From the NCBI GenBank assembly GCA_033980235.1, contig CM067072.1, positions 25,044,192-25,108,191 of the forward strand: a stretch of 64,000 bases of DNA. Direction: 5' to 3'. Below the pieces are notes generated by a model. That model searched no databases. It was not told the DNA's origin and saw only the letters and a program-made list of their open reading frames with translations. The position numbers and the translations under genes are program-made. The DNA is from Diadema setosum (Eukaryota > Echinodermata > Echinoidea > Diadematoida > Diadematidae). Positions 12,899 through 24,800 of this stretch are shown here, piece by piece. How positions within the stretch are numbered: position 1 is the stretch's first letter; the number at the start of each line of letters is the position of its first letter.

Positions 12899-15800
12899 CT
12901 GTATGATGCTGTAGATGTCAAGAATAATTTAAAAGAACAAAGCAAAACAGAGCCAGGTATTAATATGAAGAGAAAGAAAAAAGATGAGGTGTAAAGAAGA
13001 ACGACAAAAACATATGTAAACTAGAAATGTCGCTACAGCGACTGGTTATACCCCCGCCAAACAACATTTCATAAGCTTTGGTCAAAACAACATTTCATAA
13101 GCTTTGGTCAAAAAACTGAGGAAGTAGTTAAATCCGCAAGATCTTTCCTTGATCTTCTGCCATTAATATGCCGTTACCATGGCAACGTACTTTCGGGTAC
13201 TGTCGAAAAATGCGTCTTGCACATCTACAACCAAAGGCACACATCTGTACAAGTTTCATGGAAATTGGGCAAAAACTGAGGAAGTAGTTTGCAACACAAA
13301 ATTTTCCATCATTTTGGCTCATAATATGTGAGCTGTTACCATGGCAACATACTTTTTGTCACTGTCAAGAAATGTGTCATGCTGACCTATATCCTAAGAC
13401 AAACATTCAATATGAATTCCATGAGAATTGGAAGAACACTGATGAAGCAGTTTTGCCATGAAGCATTTTGCCCTATATTTTACCAATAACATGCCGTTAC
13501 CATGGCAACGCACTTTTTGCCACTGCGGAAATATGTGTCTTGCACATTAACATATTCAGATGAACATCTGTACCTAATTTCATAAAAATTGATCAAAAAC
13601 TGTGGGAGGAGTTCGCGACGCAAGATTTGTACCCATTTTTGCCCATAATATGCCGTTACCATGGCAACGTACTTTTGGGTACTGTCAAAAAATAAGTCTT
13701 GCACATCTACAACCCAAGGCACACATCTGTGCCAAGTTTTATGGGAATCGGATGAAAACTGAGGAAGTAGTTTGCGACGCAAGATTTGCAACGGACCGAC
13801 CGACCGCCCGACCGCCCGACCGCCCGACCGCCCGACCGCCCGACCGCCCGACCGCCCGACCGTCCGCTGATTCCTATATACCCCCTTCAAACTTCGTTTG
13901 GCGGGGGTATAATTACCGGAATTATTACACTTTTTGTAAAATGTTTACTAAAGCTTGCAAAAGGTGTGAGCAAATATGCCACAGAAAATAATAGAAAAGG
14001 ATAGAAAGACACAAATGCAGGGAGAGGAAGATAATACCAGGAAAATAGAAAACAACACAAAAACACACAAAAGGAAATGTAACAGCTTGAATTGATTGTC
14101 GAATGTGTAGAAAGTGATGCCTAAATTTGCATACACTATACGTAATTCTCACGATCAAGACCAATTTCTAACATTCATAAATAAAGTTATTTCTGAAACT
14201 AGAAGATGTAGTACTGTTCACTCTAGTGTTTAACAGTGCAGCAATAGGGTTCAAATTTGGGTGCTTTATTCAGACTATATGTGCATTTTGTCAAAGAAAG
14301 AAAGTCATTGGGGTAGACTTCTGGGTGGAGAAACACTCAAGTGGAGCTGCAGGATGTTTCAGCGCTGTCATAGTCCTATAACCTCCCACTCACCATTCTC
14401 CGCCACGTGGTGGGAGGAACCAACGATGCAGTCCTTCAGCTCCGTGTTCCTGTAGATCTGGGCATCTGGACAGATGACCGACCCTTGGACAACGCACCTT
14501 GGAGAGAGAGAGAGAGAGAGACAGCAGAGTGAGGAATTGTGTCAAGATTATTGCTAGATGTGCATTACAACCTTCACCGCATAAACCCCCATATCTCAAG
14601 TTTACTCTTTAAGACTTCCTGGAATTTCCTTACATAGATCTTCTGAGGAGACACACATGCTGATACAGAAATATCAATGTACTTTATGGGAAGGTAGACT
14701 ATCTTTACACAAAGTAAGCTCAGATATATCTGGCAGGTAGTCATGTAGGTATTGAAAGCATGTAGGTGGATAATACATGTATGTAGATACACCTGTATTA
14801 GTAACAGCAGCATAAGGCACAGCTGTAGCTGGAGTTCAGTAAATATTTTGTGATAATTGGTGTATACAGTAGTAATAGTGGCAGTAAGAGTAGAAGTAGT
14901 AATAGTAGTAAAAGTAGTAATACCAACTAGTACTAGTAAAAGTAAAAGCAGTAGTACTTGGAGTAGTAGTAGTGGTAACAGTACCAGTGAGAGTAGCAAC
15001 AAAATTATGGATCAATATAGAAGAAGAGCAGCAGCAGCAGTAACAAAAGTAGTTTTAGTAACACACACAACAACAATACAATCTAGAACATGGCCAAATG
15101 AATTCCAACATGTAGCACATAATTTTGAAATTCAAAGCACTATGTACTTAATTTTCACAGAGTAAGCACACCTGATAGGTGCTGGGGTGGGGTGAGGAGG
15201 AGGGGGTGGGAGGATAAGACATCCAACACCTGATGTGTCCACTCACCCTTCGTTAATGGTCACATGGTTCATGATGATGGAGTTGGCTATCTTGACCCTG
15301 TCGCCAATAGTGCAGTGTCTGCCGATGATGGAACGTTTCACGGACACCTTATCCCCAATAGTGGACCCCTCGCCTACCACACAGTCTTGACCGATCTACA
15401 TTCCACCGATGAAATGGGGATTAAAAACAGAATATTCTGTACTGTCATAGCAGTATAATAGCAATATAAAAATACTTCGATAATGCATATAAGATAAACT
15501 GATATTATAGAAAAGTTATGCAATGAATGTGAAGCATGGGTGTGGTCATTGGGTATGTAAACAGCAACCCAGAATGTCAAAAACAAAAAAACAAAACAAA
15601 ACAAGAAAACGCAACCCCATGCCAACTGACATCTATGCATATTTCATCAAAAATGCACACAGTCATCATAAAAAAGACAGCACAGATTTCTGACTTGATG
15701 TTAATTTCCAACACAGTATGTGCAATATACCATATTTTATTACACCTTGGAATTCACTTCCACATGACCTGAAAGACTCAAGCTCCATAACATCTTTTAG

Positions 15801-18800
15801 GAGTAATCTAAAATCTTATTTGTTTGGCATTGTGTTTTGAAGGCAGACATTAATGTCTTCTTATTATTCTTCTTCTTCTTTTATGGTATATATGTATTTT
15901 CAGTCTTTTTGCTTTGGTGTAAAGCGCCATATTAGAAATTGTATGTATTATTCTGTATTATAATATATTTGGCAAATTTGTAAGTCAACCGATGTTTAAT
16001 AAAGTGAACAACTCGCTATTTAAAACATTGCCTCTGTTATTAAACAAAAGTACAATGTACAGTTTCCAAGGTTGGAAACTGCTTGCATTCTTTCTAGTCA
16101 AGGAGTCATACTGAACTCTAGTGCTATGACTGTGGTTTTTGATTGCAAATTTCCACCACTCTTGGAATTGTCCTACAAGTCTTCAAAAATATGACATTAC
16201 AATAGATAATACAGATGTGAGTGAATGGCAAGAAGCAACGTACATGCAGATCTGGGACTATTTATTCTCTCATTAGCCTACTCTTAAAAAAGCGACATCA
16301 TAACTGGGATGAAGGTGTATCCCTCTAGAAACCGCATTCCTCAAAAACTCCACAGTATATCATTAAAAGAAGATGACAAAGAAGGTTTTTATATATTTTT
16401 CAGTCAGTCCAGAAGGTCACACACACAAGAAATATCTGGGAAGAAGAGAAATAAAAAGAGAATGCCTTTGCTACCAAAGAAATTCCTCTTTCAATCAACT
16501 ACAAAAACATGAAAGGTATCTCACATATCAAATACATTTTTTTTTTCTTCAGATTGTGTCATGAAAAGAAGTAGAAAATTTTGCTTTGTTCATGATTTGA
16601 TCTATATTTCAAGTCGCTCTGTAAAATAAAATAAGGATAAAATAATAACTGCCGCAGGCTGTAAATATTTGAAAAAAAAATGGATTACCACTAATGATAT
16701 TCCTTCTCCTTCTACAAAACAAACATCAAAAATATATCAAATGTCACATATCAAATACTTTGGCTTCTTTCTTTTTTACTCTCTCTTTTTTTTTTTTTTT
16801 TTTTAGTGCATAAATTTGATGGCACATCGATGACATACATCATGATCCCTGTGTCAAAAGTAACTCGCATGGCATCAATCACGGCACCAAAAGTGGCAGG
16901 CACAAATACAAAAAAGGAATTGAAGAAAAATATGTAGCTTTTTTTTTTTTGCTGAAGTTCAAAATAGAATCCCTTCTCCAGCTACTGCCATTTCTTGTTT
17001 ATTCCATATCTTAAAACACCATCTGTTTGCATAAATTATCAATGTTTTGACAACCACGCATTATATCTAATCTATTGTATGTCATCAAGAAAACACATAA
17101 ACAGGGCAGGTGGTAAAATGTGCTCATACCTTTCTAAGAAAGGATCCCACCTCTCATAATTATGATGAAAAAAAAAATAGCAAGAAAAAAAAAAAAGGAA
17201 AGATTTCTGTGGATATCTTGTCATTCTTGGGGTGGAGGTCGCAAGTGTTTTGTAAGTAAAGGAGTATTATACTCCCAAAGAGACCATCTTGAAAAGTACT
17301 TTACAAAACATTTGCAGTTGAAGGTTGACTGCGGTCTTTCAATCACATACATATAGATCACCCCCTCTGAAGAAAAATAAGGAAAGAAGTAACAAACAGT
17401 TTTTCTCAAAATCCATAACTTTAAAATACCTTCATTTTAATCCCATGTGCAAATAAATATGTTGGCAACTCTAGGATTGTTTACTGAACTCTCCTTTGTA
17501 CTTTTGCAAACGAGTTTGACAAAACAGTTCTTGAACTAGCTTGCTGTGATACATTTATGTTCATAACACACACACACACGCACAAAATCTCGGGTTTATC
17601 CAATCTTTCGAGTAATTGTCAATAAAGAATAAACACCTGCAAAGCGAGTGAACAAACTCTTATCCCCCTTCATCCCCCCCCCCCCCCCCCCCCCCGAAAG
17701 GCTGGCTGCCATCGATCATGCTTTAAATATTCCTGTTAGAGTGCTCACATAAACCAGGGAGGTGTAAGAAAAGGAGAGACAACTCGTTCGTAATTCATGC
17801 AAACACATGTTTGGTTTCAAAGCATTACAATGGGATGTCTAGCATTCCACTGTATGCTTTGAAGTCATGCTCTGCACCGCTCTAGTTGCAAGGCGAAGTT
17901 CGGAGACGAAGAACGCATTTCACCTTTCGTTGAATTACAAGCTTTATTCCCCCGTAAAATTTTAAATGAAATACTCGAATTGATTAAGAGTAGTTTAGGA
18001 AAGAATTCAAAAATATAAACATGTATTTCTAGTTTCTTCGTAATGCGCAAATCGAAATGAAATGAAAATCAGGTCCTCTTAAAAACCTAATATTTTTCTA
18101 TAATGCGCACATTTCTGCATGTTAGTTTTCTATCCTTTAATCTGGGATATTTTGATCTTTCAAATAAATTACTCCGCTAAAGCGTGCACCAGCATGCTTT
18201 TAAACTATTTGCTGTTAAACTTGTCAGTTTTACACTGCATTTTGATACGCTGCTGGGTAATTCCATGAAGTTGGGGCAGTGTCCATGTAGCATCGTGATA
18301 TTTAATAAATACATTTCAGCATAACTCAATATTAATTATGCTATACATTTATTGTTTGTAGGCTTTACATTTGCATTGAGGCCGAACATTTTCCTGGAAA
18401 TTTTGTGCCATTCAGACTCAATTTTGATGAAGTTATTAAATAATATGTAACAGTGTCCTGTAGCATCGTGACGTGTCCATGTAGCATCGTGATATTTTAA
18501 AATTTGGTCGTAAGAGACAAATTATGGCAATTAGCTTGACCAAGATTTGATGCAATATGCATATTTACAAGATATGAATGATATAGCTAAATATCTCAAA
18601 TTTCCTGTACACAGTTTTAATTTTAAAAGAAAATTACAAAATGTATCACGATACTATGCAGTGTCCTTTTTTGTGACATTTGGTGGACACCGCGTAGCAT
18701 AGTGACACATTGTGTAATTTTCTTGTTAAAGTAAACCTGTGGAAAGGAGAGTTAAGATATTTAGCGATCTGACTAATCTTGTAATTATGCATATTATGTC

Positions 18801-21800
18801 AAATTTTGGTCAAGCTAATTGCATTAACTTGTCTTTTAGGACCAGATTTTAACTATCACGATGCTACATGGACACGTCACGATGCTACAGGACACCGTTA
18901 CATATCGTTTCAATAACTTCATCAAAATTGAGTCTGAATGGCACAAAATTTCCAGGAAAATGTATGGTCTCAATACAAATGTAAAGCCTATAAACAATAT
19001 ATGTATAGCATAATTAGTATTGAGTTATGCTAAAATGTCACACTTTGTGCCCCAACTTCACGGAATTACCCTGCTCCAATTCAAGGTACACAAATCCATT
19101 GTTGCCATCACATTGAAAGAGAGAGATCGAAATGCAGTAGGGGCAAGTATTTCTAGATGTGAGAGCGCTAGTCCCGATTATTGATGCTCTCTTTTGTCAG
19201 AGTACCTGATTTCCACCTGTAGTTAAGCGCATAACTTCTCGGCGGTGCCGCGCATCCTTCAAAGGAGAGCAGGAGTTGTCTCTCCTTTTCTTACACCTCC
19301 CTGCATAAACCACACACGAATGACATATCATATTCAGACATTACAGCATTTGATACACAAAATGTGTCACAAATTCGTTGGTAGGTTATAGACTGCTTAG
19401 TAATTTATTAGTATTTGTGGACGTTACTTTTCATACGGCCTGGCAATGATACATTTCATTCACCTGCTCCCTGCCATTAAGTTCCATAGGCAGGAATTCA
19501 ACTAGTTGTTGCCAGGTCAGGCAAGCCTCTGGCAAACTTTGAGGTTGTTATGTTTAATAAACCTTTGTGAATGAAGCATGCGTAACATCTGAAGGCATTA
19601 CAGAAACGGTCTATTAGCACTCAAATTCATGGACAATTTTTTTTTTCCTAATGGCCGGGAAGCTTGTCTACTTAAAAGTGTTAAATTTCAGTACTGAGTT
19701 GTAGGAATCCAGTTTGCATGGATTGGTTGTTGGTAGTGTCGGGGCACCTCAGGCTACCTCATGCTTCTCAGGCATACATTTTTTCTTGTCGATGTCTGCA
19801 TGAAATCTGAATACGTTGTTTGTAAGCTAGTCTATTAAATTCATGAGAGTCAAGATTCATGTATCACAATGCACGTGAAAGTTCTTGTCTACAATACAAT
19901 GTATTGGATGCCAGTGGCAATTAATTTAGTGAAAATTTCATGCCATGAAAAAGGCCGTCGGCTCAAATTTGTGAAAATATCATGCCTTGAATATTTCTGG
20001 CATTACAGTTCTACCCAAGTTCAGTGCACCTCATACAGCCAATATAGTACCCAGCATTAATGTAGAGCTCCAGATTGCTCGCTGGCACAGTTAACAAACA
20101 CAGGCCATGAGATTAGGAATACGAGACCCATAGAGAAATACCCATAGAGATTCATATTAAGCAAGAACAACTAGAGTGCCAACTCTCAGTACGCTTGCAC
20201 TCCAAGGCTCTGTGAGTATACATGGAGCACAGTCCACCATTACTAAGATAGGCACAACTCTAGTAAATACAGAGACATCCCTTTCAACACTAAGCTACAA
20301 GTAATGTGCAGTGTGAAACCTCAGTTATGGGGCTCATTTATGAATTTTCTACATTACAAAATCTTTCGATAGAGCAACTCATGAACCTGGCACCTTTTTC
20401 TCTTTATTTAAATAGTTTTTATTTCTTTCTTTTTTTTTGAAAGTTTTTTCACTCCATGTGATTTGAAAATTGCTGCCAATTCCATGTCAGTTTGTGTCCA
20501 AAATTACCACCAAGATTCAGTTCCCTATCTTTGAAAAATATAAAACTAGAAAAGCACTCTGAGAGCACAGACCTCCGCCAAGCAGCTACTTTCCACCAAT
20601 GATCTTGCTCTCCTTGCATAGAGATCAATGATTTCTACCCATATGTATGATGCTGAAAAATCGCTGATTTCCCAATATAGAAGCCTTAGGGCAAGGGCTA
20701 GTTTTTGCTAAGGCAAGGCAAGGCGCACCTTGCCCTAGCAAAAACTAGAGCATGCACTATAGTGCGCATATGAAAACCTACAAAATGCGCAGCTTGAACT
20801 CCCACGTTCATTGACCCTACCTGCCAAAATATCAAAAATCCTTCATAAAATCTATAAGAATTTCTGGATCACTACCAAACTTAATCATCTGTTACTTGTA
20901 TCATTCTAAACCTTTCCTGCAAGTGTCATCCAAATTCATGTCCAACTTTTTGAGTTTTTTGTAAACAAACAAACAAACAAACCAACGGTAATAACCTCCT
21001 CCCTTGGCGGAGCAAATCACTTGTTGAGCGCAGAAATTGTATCAAATTCTACTGTGCTGCAAGAGCTCCTTACTGTGATTTTGCTACGGTGAACTAAATA
21101 ATCATAATGAATAAATATTAGACAAATATCAAATTCATATAAATCATCATCAGTAATGGCATATCCTGTGCTCTGCAGCATTTTGATGTAGCCTGTCCTT
21201 TAAAGGTTGTATTTCTATGATGGTCTCACGTATACTGCCCTCAACAGAGCAGCAATTGTCATTTCAGTTGCATGATATTCCATGGCAATGCACTATGAAT
21301 GCTGACAACTCCACTACAGGTCTTTGCAAAATGGGATGCAGTATGTTTTTATTGACCATGTGAGAACAGACATGCTCCTATTCTCGGCAAAAGGCAGGCA
21401 ACATGATCCCGTCACCAAACCGCTCAGAAAAAGATGCAACTGCAAGACCGAAGATTAAAAATATCTTGATAATCAAGACATTGCTTGCTGATGACAGAAT
21501 TATTAAAGTGTATGACTACACTTCAAGGCATGGGTAACACAGCATGATGCGACCTCTGTACTATGGGTAAACAATCAAAATGCAAAATGGAGTGAATATA
21601 TATGCATTAAAAAATATGATGCATTGCAGGAGAAAATCATGTTCTGTGGACTCACGGAAATATTGGATTTGTGTTCCTGTCAGCAGAGACAACAACAACA
21701 ACGAAAAAGAGTAAATGACATATCAAAACAGAAATTGTGAGAGCACCTTTTACAAGCTATGGTACTTTATATGGACCTCTTTGGAAAATACAGAGGGAGG

Positions 21801-24800
21801 GGGGAGAGGAATAATATGTGGAAACTAGAAATGTCGCTATGGCGACTGATGCCTCCGCCATAATGCATGATTCTCCCAATAGGTGTATGGTACAATGTCT
21901 TCACAATGTGTTATGACAGTTTCACAAAACTGACAAAATATTGAAATGACAGGTCTGTCAGAAATATCTTGAATGTTCACTTTCCTTTAACTAGGTTTGC
22001 TATAATTGTCTAAGAGTGCAGGTACCTGTATTTGGGGAATTGAGAACTTTTACTCGACTTCTGACTTACCCTTTCATAAGTTTATGCATTGAGTAATTTT
22101 CAAGGTATGAAGAAAGAGTGTAATTACAGTATAAAATATATATTTGCATTTAAACCTGACCTTTGACCCTTAACCTTTGACCTTCTGGCTGGAAATTTCT
22201 CAGAGAATCTCCATTAGGGAATACATGTATATATCAAGTTTTAGTTTTAAAAATAATAATGTAAGCATTGCATATACTAGTATATGAGGGAAATAGTAAA
22301 ATTTTGAGGAGTTGACCTTGACCTTTGACCCCCTGACTGGTGACCCATTCCCTAGAAAATCCCTGCCAGTCAGTACATGTGTCTGTACCAAGTTCCATGA
22401 AGATACATTGAACCATTTGCAAGAAAAGTGAAATTGTAATATATTCACCTAACCTTTGACCTTTTGACCTTTGACCTTATGACATGAAACTCTCTCTGGA
22501 GAATCTTTATGCAGTAGTACATGTCTACAATAAGTTTCAAGATAATACCTTCGGGCATTGCATGGATATGGGGGAAATAGCAACGTTTTTAGCATTTGAC
22601 CTTGACCTTATGACCTTTGACCTCTTGCCAATATCACTAAAATCTACTCAACTAATTGCCCCATCATACATCATCCTTGGACCAAGTTTGGTGAAAGCTG
22701 CTTCATCCAGTTTAGAGTTATCACGTAAACAGATAAATTTTAGGATTTGACCTTGATCTTTGACCTTTGAACTCTGTCCAATTTCACTCAAAACCTAATC
22801 AAGTAATTGTCCCATCATACATCATCCTCAGACAAATTTTGGTGAAATTTGCTGAATCCAGTCTTGAGTTATCGCGTAAACAGATACAATTTAATGATTT
22901 GACCTTGACCTTTGACCTTTGACCTTTGGCCGATTTCACCCAAAATCTAATCAATTAATTGCCCCATCATACTTTATACTTGGACCAAGTTTGGTAAAGT
23001 TCCAGTCAATATTACTCAAGTTATCGCGTAAACGAATGCGGACGGACGGACGTACGGACGTACGGACGTACGGACGTACGTACGGACGGACGGACGGACG
23101 GACAACCTGAAAACATAATGCCTCCGGCACCACTTCGTGGCGGAGGCATAAAAATAGCCTTGGTGCAAGGCTGCTCAATGAATAACCCCATTATTTATGG
23201 TAAACTGAAGAGACAATAAAGAAATGGTATAGTTTTGGTTGAGGAGGCCGGCTCCAGGTTTCCAACTTTTTCTTTTGAGATAATGAGAAACCTCTTATGA
23301 AATATGAAACAGCATACAATTCTAAGAGGAAATTAAAAGTTAATTTGATGAAAATTGGTTTTGAAATGGCTGAAATATCCCAAATAAAGCAATCCTAATA
23401 AAAGGTGGGACCCACTTTCTATTAGGATCACCTTGCTTTACTCTGTTGTTTGTATATCTCAGCCATTTCAAAACTGATTTCAATCAAATAACCTTTAAAT
23501 TCCTCTTACAATATCTCTTAGAATTACATACTGTTTGATATTCCATAACTGGCTTTGTAATGATCTTGCAAAAAGTTACAAGCTGAATCCCCATCTCAAC
23601 CAAAACTATACCATCCCTTTACATAACCTGAAGTGAGGTAGTAACCATGATGACATTCTCAATTATACAGCTTTCATTAGAAAAGATGGGGCTACCTTTC
23701 ATACAAGCCACTCACCTAGCACTTTGCTGATACAACACACTGAATGAGATTGCATCACTGTATGAAAAGTTTGCTCCTTTAATAACTCAATGGCATTATT
23801 ATTTATCATATTTATCAATCTGGCTTTTGATACCCGCCAAAAAAAGAAGAAGAATAAGCACACATTAAACGATGCAAAGTCAACACAAATTGACAGTTAT
23901 TGTTGCATCGGGATGGACAGCCAGAGTGCAGATCTTGGTAGAATCATTGTATTTATGGGGCCTATATATGGACACCTAAACTGGGCCTTTTTGTCAATTA
24001 AAATCAGCTGCAAAAATAACTGTTTTTATTTTATCTTTTTTTTTTCTTTTGCTACAAAATATCACATCTCATATTTCAATGAATTACTCTTTTTTTTTAA
24101 GAGGCTGGTGCATCTATGGATCTTTGCCTTTTGGAAACAAAAAAACGAAGTCAAATGCCATAATTTGGCAGCCACAGAGTTTACCTTCTGCAATTGATGT
24201 TGAGTTGGGGGTGGGGTTGGACAGTGAAGATGAGGCAGTACTGAGCAACATTATTATTTAAAGATGGAGATGGGTGTAAACACTTACCCCTGCAGATTTG
24301 CTCCTGGTGACAGAGGGGTGTATTAGTGGTTCCTCACCCAGTAGATGTTTTTGAGCTGTCACCTGGAGGAAAGAAAAAATTTAGAGTAGGAGAGAGGCAA
24401 GTCACATCAATATAGGGGGTTTTCAAAATGTTTTGGCTGCCCAAAGGCCTCCCTGGGGGTCGGAATACAACATCTTGATATTCATCAGCATGCTCACTAA
24501 ATGTCACAATGCTTTTTAAGTCAGCATGTCTATTTGAAGAAAGAACTGAGCAATCTCTCTATGTAACAATTGCTTATTTGATAAATAATCATTATAATGA
24601 TTTAAAGTAGATGATCATCATTATAACATGGACCTACTGTAAAAACCATGACAATTACCCTGCTGTATTTATAGGTATCTCACTATATTAGGGTACAAAT
24701 GCAAAGAAATGTAATTGCAAGAGTTGGGACCTACATACTACCCTTATAATAAGAGTGTTTGTTCTTCTCTATAACAAGGTTCTACTGTACTGTTTTTGCT

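Noticed and set aside
13786..14004. Pro/Arg/Asp-repeat frame
   Set aside because: Translation of the ACCGCCCG octamer array at the end of a repeat element.
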